From NCBI GenBank assembly GCA_910592005.1, contig CAJVPP010000107.1, positions 1 to 48,248 on the forward strand: a stretch of 48,248 bases of DNA. Direction: 5' to 3'. Under the pieces are notes generated by a model, which saw only the letters and a program-made list of their open reading frames with translations, made no database searches and was not told where the DNA came from. Each line of letters starts with the position of its first letter. Position 1 is the first letter of the stretch. This stretch comes from Funneliformis mosseae (taxonomy: Eukaryota; Glomeromycota; Glomeromycetes; Glomerales; Glomeraceae). Both the position numbers and the translations under genes were made by a program. Below, one piece after another: positions 10,995 through 22,292 of this stretch.

Positions 10995-13780
10995 TATATA
11001 TTTGAAACCTTTACCAATCGAAACCGCGTTTCCTTTGGCGGGGGAAAAGAGAAAAGAAAAAAAAAAAAAAAAAAGAATGATTTTATAATATATATAAAAT
11101 TTGTTGGATCCGACAAAGTATCATCCTGCGAAAGATCAAACACACCATGTAATGCATCTACTTTATAAATTCACCTCTCACGTCAAACATAATAATAATA
11201 ATAATAAATACAAGGATCTGAAAAAAATAAATGCACGATCAGACAAAATAAAAACCCCGAGTTGGGATATCTCTTCTGTAGTGATAAGAAAATAATAATA
11301 CAAACTTTATCTTTCATTAATCACATTATCAACTTCATCAACATTATCAGATTCTTTGTAAAATGTTTATATATATACATTGTATATCTTTTGTATATCA
11401 AAGTACAAAAGAACTAATAACTGAGGAGATATGATAATCTGTTCTCACAAAGAAAATCTAATGTTTATACAAAGATGCAAAACCATGCATTCATATCCAT
11501 TCAATTTCATACGAGAAAGAACTGAGTCAGTATGTTATCATTAGTATTCGGCAAGATAATGCGTGAAATTTTTCCATTCCTTATCTCACTTTTAATGGAA
11601 TGTGATATTTCGGTTACACGAGATTAAGATACAGTGCTGCGCCTTTGAATTTTCAACGCGAAACATTTAATATATGCATTTTTATAATAATTTTGTTATC
11701 TTTTATGAAGATAAGGCAAAGCGAATATTCATGTCGTGTAATTAGAAACGTAATTTGTTCATATTCAAGTTTCAATGCTGCGTCCGTGCCCAATATAATG
11801 ATATGATAATTATTATGTCACGTTGATTGATTTGTCATTTCCATAGGTTAACTTTTATAACACCAATAATGTTCTTACCAAAAGTATCACGATTATTTGC
11901 AACGCGCTTTCTCTTTAAAATATATATCATTATCATTATTATTTTTTACCAAGGGCTAAGAACTTATTTTTATTAAATTGATCAATTAATCGTAATGATC
12001 TATCTTCAATAAAATTAATAATTTGAAAAAAGAATTCGAAAAAAATTATAATTTTCTCTTTTATTCTTTTTCTTATATACACATATATATTGGAACCATA
12101 GTGTACTTACGTAAATTTATGCCAATATTTTAATCCAGTGGTCCGCAAATAAATATTTCTCCACTTTCTTACATATACAATATCTTTTCTATTCTAAATT
12201 GACAATGGTTTTTGAATGATTCTTTCTTTCTAAATATCGGTTCGATTTCCTTTCGTTTGTTTCAAAAGGCATAAATAAAATCCTTCTTAAACCTTTAAGT
12301 TAGAAATTTTGTTGAAAAGCATTTCGATGCAATAATCAATTGTGCTCTATAAATTTATTGAAAAATTGATGTCATTCAACGTATTTTTTAAATATATGTT
12401 GATATTTTTGCAAAACATCGGATATTTTTCATCTAATGAGGTAATTTTTTTTATAATCATATCTTTTTTCTTTTTTCAATTATCTTAGTTTTGTCAACGC
12501 GACAACTTGAAAAGTGTTTAGTAATAAATTAATTATTCATTAGTAACTTCCATCCACCAACAATTATTAAAATATATACAAAGATGTCCATGTTCTAGAT
12601 GTAGGAGTGCAATTATTATATTAATGATCTATTTGGGAAAATCTCGTGCCTAATCAATTTAAATTTTATACGTGTTTAAGTTAGTTTAAGTTGGATTAAA
12701 TTGTCTTGCTGGAAACGGTGTTAGAAGAACGTTTCCATTAAAATTTTATTTAATCGCAGTTTTAGACATGATGTTTTATTTTATTAGACCACTGTGACGT
12801 AAGATAGTTCACACATTGACAATTAAAGTCGTTGTTTTTGAATCCAAGAGCGGATCAACTATTTTCTTACCTCGGCTAAGGAAAATCCGGTGATGAACAG
12901 TCCGGAAAAGAAATGGATGATCCTTCAAGCTGACGAGATTAAGTTCCACAATTAAAGACTTGTAGATGTGGACAAGACATACGCAAGTAGACAACATACA
13001 AGGAGGAAAAGTAATTAATATATTTGCATTGACCATTGTAAATATACTTTAATTTTTTTTTACAAATATCATATTTTTTCTGAAACTAGGTTATTTCCGT
13101 ACAAATGATAGTCGAAAAAGTTCGTATAAATAAATAGCCGCACATCTTTACATCTTTTTACTCTCTTTTTCTTATTCTTTTACTTCAACTAGTTTACTTA
13201 GGTCAAAAGCTTTTGATTACAAAACTTGCAATACTTATTTTACTTTTTACATTGTAGTATTTATTTATATGTGCTGGGAAAAAGGGACCAAAATGTAAAT
13301 TTCGATCGAAATTATTTGAAATAAATGTCAAAGATCCAACTTTCATGATTAAAATTTTACTCGATCATTATGTTTTATAGAATATATTTACGAAATTTAT
13401 GAATGAAAACCTGCGGAATTTATGGATCACATTTTATTAATTAAGAAATTAAATCACGTGAAATTTTCTCATCATTATTTGACTTTAACACCACAAATGC
13501 ACGTTCGTTCCTTGGGCCTGCTAGATACTAACTTACTGATAAAGGTCGAATCCAGAAACATAAGCAATACAATAATTTAACAGGCAAATGTTCATAAGCT
13601 AGGTTTTTCATAAATATAGCGTAGAATTTATTTTTATTATAAAATTAGAAGTCTATTTCGTTTTCAAAGGCCAATAATGGGAAACAAGTCGCGTGAAGTT
13701 TTTTTTTTAAAAAAATACAGTTCAAAACATTACCTTTTAATAGTAAGGAATTTTATCATAATCATAGATCTATTATAACG
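10995..13780. other. Gene-free stretch, moderately AT-rich (copy 1)
   Basis: No domain-bearing ORF was found on either strand. It contains a short AAT microsatellite near 11190-11207, several GATA motifs, and a short minus-strand ORF at 12809-13036 that resembles nothing I know. CpG dinucleotides are present throughout at ordinary density, in contrast to the next block. The same stretch recurs at 27769-30554. Confidence 0.5.
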
Positions 13781-16128
13781 CAAATAGCTTGGTATTTTTT
13801 TAAATTTTTTTTTTAATTTTAGTTAGGATACATTATAAAGTTTGTCATTAAATTTATCTTATTTTTAAATAAACCATATATTAATATTATTTGATTATAA
13901 ATCTAAAAGAATTATAAAAGCTAAAAATAATAGAATATTCAAGATTTACTTAATTACAATTTAACTTGATTTTTTTCTTTTTTATTAAAAATATAAATAT
14001 AATAAAATATTCTATATATTTTTAATTATACACCTATATAGTACATCCTCTTAAGATTGAATTTTTAAAGCTTAAAAACAGCTAATAAAAAAAATATATT
14101 ATTATACAATAAAGTAAGTAACTGATACATAATATTATATAAATATCAGAATTACAAATTTTGTTGATTTGATTACAAAATTTGAATATAGTATTTATTG
14201 TATTTGAACATTCTTTTTATTTATTAAATTTAAATTATTTTTTATATTTTTACTTAAATAAATACATTATAAATTAAACATAAATTATTTAAATTATAAA
14301 CTATATATTATTTAATAAAAATATATAATTTCAATTTAGATATTTGTATATAAATTTTAAGCTAATAATTATAATATTAGTATTAATAATAAATACTTTT
14401 TACAATTATTATTTAACTTTTTTAAATATATATTTACTTAATATTTCTAAAAATATATATATATATATTTTTATTAATTGATTATTTTTAAAATAATATT
14501 CTTTTCAAAATTATTAAAAAACTCTTCTCATTATATTAGATAAGAATAATCAAAGTTTAGATTATACTTAAAAATTTAAAATTTATATAATACTAGAAAT
14601 TATAAATAGTTTTAATATTAACTTTAAACTTAAAAATAGTAAAATTAAATTATTTTACAAAGTATTTATACATAAGCTTTTATTTAATTATCTATTTTTA
14701 TATTATAATATTAACTTTTAAAAAATAAGCAATTAGATTTTAAATATTTATAATATATAATAAATTTAATATAAATATATTTTTATACATAAAATTATAA
14801 TCATTTATCAAAATTATAAGTATTTAATATCATATTTAAAGGTTAAAATAAATATTAAAATATTATTGTTAAAATTAAAAATAATTTTATAATATTATAA
14901 TACTTATTTATTACTAATTATAATTAATTATTCTTAATAAAAATTATTAAATAATGATACTTTTGATAATAATTAATAAATAAAGAAAATTATTTTTAAA
15001 AAAATATCATATCAAATAATTATTTTAAAAATTTGTTTATTTCAAACTAAAATATTTATAATATTAATTTATATAAGGTTACTAAGTAGAATTTAGAGAT
15101 TTTGTAAGTTATCTAAATGGTAAAGTAAAATTTAATAAAATTATATTAAAACCTTATTAAAAAATCTGTGAAATTCTAAAAAGATAAAACTATATCAAAA
15201 TTTATAAAGATGTGAAATTATGTCAAACCTTTAATAAAAAATTAGCAAAATTAAAGTTTAGATATTTTGCTAAATCCAAAATGAGTTTAGATAAATAATC
15301 TTAATTATACATAAAGTTGTTTAAATTATTTATATAATTGAATTTTTAATTTCTAATAATAAATATTTATATTATCCTTTTAACTATTTTGCTTACAAAT
15401 TTATAGGCAATTTATTTATTAATTAAATCATTTTTAATTATTTTTAAATATTTTAAAATATATTATTAAAAATTTAATACTTTTATAATAAATTATATAA
15501 TGTGTTCTAAGTAAAATAAAAAAAAATGTAATTAATTATTGATTTTTAAAGATAAATAAATAATAAATTATTATTAAAATTTAAAATCACATATCTTACT
15601 ATATATTAATCTCAAAAATATAAAAAATACTATCATTTAATAGGTCTTAATTAGATAAATTCAATAAACTAAATTAAAAATTTAAAAAATTGATATAATT
15701 ATTAATTTTAAAAATTTAATATATTTCAATATGATAAATCAATAAACTTTTTTTAATCTTTTTATAATCATTAGATAAATATTTATAAGTTTTCTAAAAT
15801 GTTTTATAAACAGTTTTATACTTACATTTTAAGGAATACTATTTATATACTGTATGTATCTAATTTTTAATAAATATTTTAATAAAATTTTAAAGAATTA
15901 ATTAAGTTTAAGGATTTAATATTAAATTTCTAAAAAGGTTTTAAATATAATGATCTATAAAATGATTTAAAAGAACTTTTTATAACAAATTATTTTTACT
16001 TAAAGTAAAAAAAAAAATACAAATTAAATTACAGATGCTTAAAAATTTAATATTTATTTATCAGCTATTAAAAATCACTTTATTATATAGTCTATATAAT
16101 CTCAAATGGAATTAAAGAAAAAGCAATA
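13781..16128. other. 2.35-kb extremely AT-rich block with no CpG (copy 1)
   Basis: Reading every line from 13781 to 16128, no CG dinucleotide was found; CGs flank it at 13779 and 16129. G and C are both scarce and no ORF of note exists. Around 15140-15290 there is a degenerate tandem pattern of about 35-45 bases (phrases such as TTAATAAAAAATTAGCAAAATT and TTATTAAAAAATCTGTGAAATT). This looks like decayed repeat DNA whose CpGs were lost, for example by deamination of methylated cytosine. That mechanism is an inference. Confidence 0.6.
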
Positions 16129-16868
16129 CGTTCTTCGTATTATTCTAAGAATTGTGGATAAATTTACTTGTACCTGTGTAAATCTCCTTGATTTTAATAA
16201 TTTATTTTTCTTTGTATCATTCCGATTTTCAGTTGAAATTCTGCTTTACTTTTTGATATACCCTTTTTTTTTTCTTGTCGCCTGTTTACATTATCCTATG
16301 CTAGCCTTCTAAGGTTTCTTCTTCCATTATACAGTTTATTCGTTCCTTTGTTCATATATTTTTTCCCTTTAACTTGTTTCTTTCCCTTCTTTAATTTTCA
16401 ATTTCAATTTCTCCTCCTTGTTCTGTTCGTTCATTTATAATATTATTTCTAATTTTCTCTATTGTTTTTCTTATTTATCATTCATCTAAAAATATTTCAT
16501 CATCACCATTTTATTGCTTAATACAAATAATATTTCCATTTTTTTTTTTTCTTTATTAAAAATAGCATCCTAAGTATAAAGTTAATTTTCCTTCAACGGA
16601 GCAACAATAATTGTAACAACGGAAGGGTTTCTTAAAAAAAAAAAAAAATCACATTATCACCTCAGTGAAACTGTCTAAAATAAACATTAAAAAGGAGCTT
16701 GCCTAACAAAAGGAAAAAGGAAGATTTTGTATAACGGAGGTTGGCAACGGATAAATTTAATGCCGTTTGAAGTTTTGTTTGCAATGGAAAGCAGGGGGGT
16801 AATTTTTTTTGCCATATAAATTCACTTCCGTCTCAAAAAAAAAAAAAAAAAAAAAAAATAATATTTAT
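16129..16868. other. Pyrimidine-rich flank and upstream region of the MsrA gene (copy 1)
   Basis: About 16190-16560 is strongly T+C-rich on the plus strand with few purines, directly after the CpG-free block. A short ORF here (16106-16312) is explained by this composition. From 16600 on the sequence becomes A-rich, and a run of 24 A at 16835-16858 sits ten bases before the first MsrA ATG. Confidence 0.5.
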
Positions 16869-17803
16869 ATGCTTCGACAAATCATCAACAATACAACCTT
16901 AAAAGTGAATTCATTTATAAATCATTTTTCAACAAATAACAAAATGTCTAATCTTGAAAAGGCTACATTCGCCGCTGGTTGTTTCTGGTAAAAGAAAAAA
17001 TTGGTTTTTGTAATAAAAAATTTCACCCGTAAAGATATAAACGAAAACCAAATTTATTAATTCGATAAATACTTTTTTTAATAGGGGAGTTGAACATATT
17101 TTTAAGAAACATTTTAATGATATCAAAACTCGTGTTGGATATATCGGCGGCCTTAGCCCAAATCCAAAATATAAAGAGGTATATTGATAATTTACGATAC
17201 TCTATGACCTACATATTATCTGACATTCATTTTAACATTTATAATAAAGGTCTGTAACGGTACTACAGGACATGCGGAAGCTTGTCAGATAGAATTTGAT
17301 CCAACAACGACAACATACGAAACGCTCGTAGAATTTTTTTATAAAATTCATGATCCCACTACCGCAAATCGACAAGGACCCGATGTTGGCACACAATATC
17401 GTAGTGCAATATTTTATCATTCACCTGAACAGAGAATATTAGCAGAAAAGGTTACAAACCAAATACAAGAAAAGCTATCTAAAGAAAAAAAATTATATAG
17501 TGGAAGCAAAGTTGTTACTGAAATTATTGAGGCAGGCAAATGGTATGACGCTGAAGATTATCATCAAAAATATTTAGTAAGTGAAGAGATAAGAAATTAA
17601 AATTTGTGATGATTTAAATTTTAAATGAAGGATTACTAATGTTAATATTCTTAATTAATTTTTTAGGAAAAAAATCCATTTGGTTATGAGGTGAGGAATA
17701 TGTCAATTTGTATTTTATTTTATCTGTGTAGTAACTTAACTAATTTTATTTATTTTTATTTTTTTATGAAAAAAAGTGTCCTACTCATTATGTAAGGTGG
17801 TAA
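16869..17803 (+). CDS. msrA: Peptide methionine sulfoxide reductase A, five exons (copy 1)
   Basis: Exons are 16869-16987, 17085-17178, 17250-17576, 17667-17690 (only 24 bases) and 17777-17803; all introns are GT-AG and the joined protein is 196 aa. It reduces methionine-S-sulfoxide in oxidised proteins. The catalytic motif GCFWGVEHIF has its Cys at residue 38. Further family motifs are RVGYIGG, GHAEACQIEFDP, FYKIHDPT, GTQYRSAIFYH and AEDYHQKYL. The C-terminal CPTHYVRW supplies a recycling Cys, as in yeast Mxr1. Two in-frame starts exist: 16869 adds 25 residues rich in Arg/Asn/Ser/Thr without acidic residues, which fits a mitochondrial presequence; 16944 gives the usual cytosolic form of 171 aa. 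Dual targeting is an inference. Confidence 0.93.
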
Positions 17804-19046
17804 TTTAATAACGAAAGTATCATTATTAAAAAAAATGCCAATTCTTAAGAAGTATAAATGATTTTGTGATGGTTCAAAACGAAAAAAGGCTCGGTCAAAT
17901 TGATCAAAAAAAAAAAAAATTTATTTAATTATTTCTTCTGTAAAAGTGCAGACATCTGGGTGATCTCACTGTGCTCTGCGCCTTCATACTGCGTCTTGAA
18001 TTAAATAATCATTTCTCGTTTCTTTAATTATACCGAAAGTGCAAATCAATACAAACGTTCTAAACTGTCCATTTATATATAAGAAAATGTCATTTCGAAA
18101 TGGAAGAAGAGTCAGACTCGGAGAAATTATGTGTGATTCGTTCCTTTCCACATGTACAATAATAATAATATTAAAATTCTGCAAAGTTATTCTTGCAAAT
18201 CTAATGATTTTGTTACACTAATTTCTGCTCCTAAAATTGAAACAGTCTAATATCAACAAAATATCAAAATTTTAACCTGCATTAAGTAATGAGGTTATTA
18301 GCAATATATAAGATCTTTCAACATACCGGTCAAACTCTACACATTTAATACATTTAATGCTAAATTATGTTGAAATTAGTACACTATATGATTTGATTTG
18401 TAATTTGCATTTATGGTGTTCACCGACAATGGACATTTAAGCGTAATGGACACTTGATATTACACATATATTAATAGAAAACCTTGTATATTTATTTATA
18501 TTTCCAAAATCTCTCATTGCTCCACATGAACATTCATCGTTGTTGTCAGTAACGTACAGTCGCCAAGAAGGAGAAAACGAAGTTAATCACAAAAGTAATT
18601 TGAAAAGATGATGAATTTTGGTTTAAGCAAAGAAATTTGGAAAGGTAGAGAGAAAACTAGTTTCAGAAGCATTGTAAAAATTTTATTTGCTATCATTTGA
18701 GGCGCAGAAAATCATCATGTTCTCATCATTTTACTCGACTCGAAATTTCAAGTCAAAATGACCAAGGTCATTTGAAAATATAGTAAATGACCTTGATTTG
18801 ATTAATAATATGTAGATAAAAAAAAAAAATAGTTCCCGAAATTCTGTTCACAACCTTGTAAGATGCCTAATTTTGCATAAAAAAGTTAAAACTTCAAAAG
18901 TTGAGATGATTATGCGAGAATAATCCATCTATGAGATAAAAAGGAGCTCTCTGGAAAAAAACAAATTTAAATAGCTCTAATTTTTGCAGGAAAAAAAAAA
19001 ATTTTAATACCCTTTTCAAACAAAGGTATACTACTACTAATTTACC
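17804..19046. other. Intergenic stretch (copy 1)
   Basis: No gene recognised. A perfect 8-bp inverted repeat with a 2-bp spacer (AAATGACC-AA-GGTCATTT) lies at 18756-18773, followed by another ATGACCTT at about 18786. Short ORFs here are not domain-bearing. Confidence 0.4.
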
Positions 19047-19363
19047 ATGAATCAAGCCGATAATTACCCTAAACAGCAACAACCAGCTTCTTTCTTTTAT
19101 ATTAACGATAACGACATTCAAAGTACTTTTAATAATAATGTTGAAATGAACAACTTGCCCACTACGACTCAAAATACATTTGAATTTTATTTTCCTTTGC
19201 CGAATCTATCATGTCACCGAATTTAAGTTCACTGGAAATCGCACGAGCGTTGATAAATTTATAACAATTTGCCGCATCATTACAGCAGGTTCAGCAACAA
19301 GTTCAACAACTTGTTCAGCAACCCGTTCAACTACACGTTGAAATCCAAAACTTGTCAGAATGA
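19047..19363 (+). pseudogene. Decayed Gln-rich ORF, family unknown (copy 1)
   Basis: An ATG at 19047 opens a 59-codon frame with a Gln/Asn-rich start (MNQADNYPKQQQPASFFYIN) that ends at 19226. An overlapping +2 frame starts at 19211 (MSPNLSSLEIARALINL), hits a TAA at 19262, and continues in the same frame with QFAASLQQVQQQVQQLVQQP to a TGA at 19361. Coding-looking pieces in other frames persist to about 19673 (for example SLVDFIWNFLEKF). One shift plus internal stops suggest a broken gene, possibly a Gln-rich regulatory protein. An unrecognised intron structure is the alternative. The copy at 35821-36137 has the same breaks. Confidence 0.35.
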
Positions 19364-20459
19364 TACTTTGATTTTTACTAATATGGGATTGTTTAACCAA
19401 AGAATTAAGTTGATTGTATAAAATTATTACAAGGGTACAAATTATTAATCCATTTAAGTGATAGTTTCGATCTTTCGGAAAATATACAATTTTCATTGGT
19501 TGATTTCATTTGGAACTTTCTTGAAAAATTTTCTGAGAAATAAAGTAACAAAAAAGTTGTAACGTGAAAGAAGATGATAAAAACTTCCTGATCGATCCTG
19601 AAGGCTGCAACCAAACTGCCAAGACTTTTTTTAATTGGCAAAATAATTATAATTTAAAATACTTGAGCTTGTTCAGATAACAAAATTTTGAATTTCTTTT
19701 TATGAAATATAATTATTCGTTTTCAATATCTCCTCGGTAATTAAAAAAGAATATTTCTTTATAAAATCTAAACCGGTCATGTGCCACAGTGACTAATAAT
19801 ACACAAAGCGTGGAATATTAATTGAAGGAATATATATATTGTATAATTAGGAAAAAATAAATGATAAGGAAAGCACAATGTTCTTTCTCACTTGCTAATG
19901 TTAAAATGTTGTTCGCAAGGAACAAAAAGAAACCAATCTTATCTCTCATGATATGCGCAATCATCAAATCGAATAATGATTTTCATTTGTCTTTTATTTC
20001 GAAAAAATAATCATATTAAAGCTAAGTTTTACTTTATGACCACATTACACATGATATTCGAGAATCACTTAAATGATCGAGTTTTTCGCGTTAAAGATAT
20101 AGAGATGAGTCTATTTCCGTTATTCATTCATTGAAGAAGCTGTCAAGAAAAATCTTTATCAGAAACGAAATTACCGTTAAATTTTCCCCCATTGCTTTCA
20201 ATATTTGTATAATATGTATATGATGACATTTTCGAAACATTCGGTAGCAAACGACGATGTTGATTTAAGGCGCAAGTTTAAGAATTAAAAAGCAATAGTT
20301 TTTATTATTCTTTGCATCACTTATAGGAATTATATATTGAAATCGTGTTCCATGTTAATTCCATGGATTGTAAATAATTGAATCCCGCCATAGCATTTTT
20401 GGAAATAAAACTCGTTCTTTTTTTTTTTCACCCACTTTTCAATTTCATTATTCTAAATC
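19364..20459. other. Intergenic stretch upstream of PSF3 (copy 1)
   Basis: Apart from the possible pseudogene tail up to ~19673, nothing coding is seen. The sequence before 20460 is the presumed PSF3 promoter, with a T11 run at 20418-20428. Confidence 0.4.
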
Positions 20460-21501
20460 ATGTACCCATCACAAACCGTCAAAGAATTCTTTGCTAGAGA
20501 TACAGTAATTATAAAATATTTATTTTAAAAATTTTAACGAAATTTTACATCTAAATGACTTTTGATCCTCTTAGAAAATTCCGATTAAATTCAATCAAAA
20601 TGTTCAAGGACTTGGAAGTTTAATCGGAACAGATAAAACTAAAGTAAAGATAATTTTTCCCAATTTTTTTCTAAAATAATAATAATAATAAAATCTTTTC
20701 AAATTTATAGGAAATTTTGAAAGATCAAATTGTTGAATTTCCTTTCTACATCGCAAAAGAACTTGTCGAAAGGTTAGATTCTTCAACTTATTTCCAAGGC
20801 TTCGTTTATGTGCGAAATGTAATTTCGAAGTTTGATCAATAAATTTGTTATTATAGAGAAATTTCAACGTTGCAACTACCAAAGATGTTTGCAAATGATG
20901 TAATGAATGCATTAAAAGTTACTCCCATTAATATGAATTTAAGAAACTATTGTCCTCAATTTTACACTTTTGCTTCTGATTACATTTTACTGTATCCTTA
21001 CTTTCATCTTGACAATACCTTTAACAAAATGTTTGGTCTTCTTTAACTTACGTGTCTCCTTCCGACCAAAAAAGGTGGCAAGTAGTTATAAATCGGGAAT
21101 ATCAACTTTATGGTGATGAAAGACAATATCAATTGGATTTAACCAAAATAAACGAATTCTCGGATATTCTCAAAAGGGTATCTTTATCTATAATGTTGAA
21201 ATATTGTTATTAGCTCAATTCTGCTTTACTTAAATAGATTTTTTTTGCGATTACTTTTCAAGAGTAAAATCGATCGAGCTGTGGAAATATTGAATAGAGC
21301 AAAACGTTTTTTTGAGGACCATAACGATTTCTTGGAAAAATTGGATGACGAGGAAAGAAAAAGTAAGTAATTAATGATGAAAGGTGATTATGAATAAGAA
21401 AAAAATTTATAACCTGATTTTTTTTTTGGTTAGTGTTTGAGGAGCAGAGGCAAGTATGTGAAGAAACTTATGTTGATTACACAAAGATTTGTACATTATA
21501 A
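20460..21501 (+). CDS. PSF3: GINS complex subunit Psf3, seven short exons, with a possible 1-base frame break (copy 1)
   Basis: Proposed exons: 20460-20504, 20575-20643, 20711-20772, 20857-20991, 21075-21177, 21238-21362 and 21434-21501. Psf3 is part of the GINS tetramer, which joins Cdc45 and MCM2-7 as the replicative helicase. Recognition rests on KIPIKFNQNVQGLGSL, then VEFPFYIAKELVE, then LQLPKMFANDVMNAL with CPQFYTFASDYIL, matching the Psf3 order (K-[IL]-P-[IV], GLG, LPLWLA-like, LPK). The C-terminal half continues with SKIDRAVEILNRAKRFFEDH. The frame holds through six exons, but exon 6 begins with A-T8 and is one base too long. With T7 it would read IFLRLLFKSK and the protein would be about 201 aa. 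The real alternatives are a miscalled homopolymer, an unusual splice or a broken gene. Exon 1 is the least certain. Confidence 0.75.
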
Positions 21502-22292
21502 AAATCGGTTTATATAATTCCCATAAATGAACTCGATAAAGACTAGAATGATTTGCTTTTGAATTTTCTCTTTGAAGATTTTTTTATATAATAAAGAGAC
21601 TCGGACATCTTTTATGAAAACCTTTATCTCACGTTTTTTATCAATGACCTTTTCTCTTTTTTTTAACAAGATCTTTGATAAATGTACTTAACACATTATA
21701 AATAATTAAATCATCCTCGGGCCTTACCTCTCCGCTTCATTATCAGCCCACTTTAGTCATTTCCAGCTTTTTCTTCATTTCTTTGGTATGAGGAATCCGA
21801 ATTTGGATTAAAAATGCTGCTGAAAAGTTACATAGATTCGACCTTACTTTTTAATAAAAGATAAAAGAAAGGTCGTTTTTATGAAGTTCATTACGCGTTA
21901 TAAAACTTGAACGGATAGTGCAAAAAAAAAAAAATCAAATATTTGGTTGTAGAATGATTGATAGTTAAATGAGTTAATTGACATGTTATCCGTTCGTGCT
22001 ATTTATCACGAGAAAATAAAATAAAATAAAATAAATTATCTATATGAAATGTCGAATTGATGTTGTAATTGCTGCAATATTATCACACCGAATGTCGACA
22101 GTTCTCTCCTTTACATGGTATTGAATAGTAATAAAAATCCACAAGATGTTAATTTAACGAATTCGATTTGTCAGTGAGAAAAAATAATTGACATTGAAAT
22201 ATTGGTTGTCTAACCATAACAATTTTTTTTTTATACATTGTATTCAAGACTTTATAATAAAAGATTTTCATAATTTATTTTTCATTGATATT
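21502..22292. other. Intergenic stretch between convergent PSF3 and TFIIIA genes (copy 1)
   Basis: No coding features. It contains a short AAAAT tandem repeat at about 22014-22034 and serves as 3' flank for both neighbours. Confidence 0.5.

Larger units (their letters stand above)
9779..11715. promoter_or_regulatory. Dense cluster of GATAAG/CTTATC motifs
   Basis: Thirteen exact GATAAG or CTTATC hexamers were counted, starting at 9779, 9873, 9934, 10304, 10326, 10436, 10462, 10655, 10911, 10929, 11283, 11580 and 11710. With roughly 75% A+T about one would be expected in this length, so the density is notable. They resemble GATA-factor sites. No gene with a clear start lies within them, so the regulated gene is unknown. 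The duplication breakpoint at 10955 falls inside the cluster, so copy 2 keeps only the last three motifs (28057, 28354, 28484). Confidence 0.4.

Noticed and set aside
11101..11295. 64-codon frame starting at TTG (also at 27875)
   Set aside because: No ATG start, Asn run from an AAT microsatellite, no similarity known to me.
12231..12260. tRNA-like T-loop (GGTTCGATTTCC)
   Set aside because: No matching D-arm, anticodon arm or acceptor stem upstream.
12809..13036. 75-codon minus-strand ORF (also at 29583-29810), and a possible box C/D snoRNA at ~12890-12935
   Set aside because: The ORF has no domain. GTGATGA and CTGA boxes are present but there is no terminal stem and no clear C'/D' pair, so a snoRNA is not supported.
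13781..16128. Mitochondrial DNA insert or RIP-mutated transposon
   Set aside because: No mitochondrial gene fragment was recognised, and the CpG-specific loss does not match the CpA preference of RIP; decay of methylated CpG fits better but is unproven.
16106..16312. 68-codon plus-strand ORF (also at 32880-33086)
   Set aside because: Phe/Leu-rich translation of a pyrimidine-rich tract; no family resemblance.
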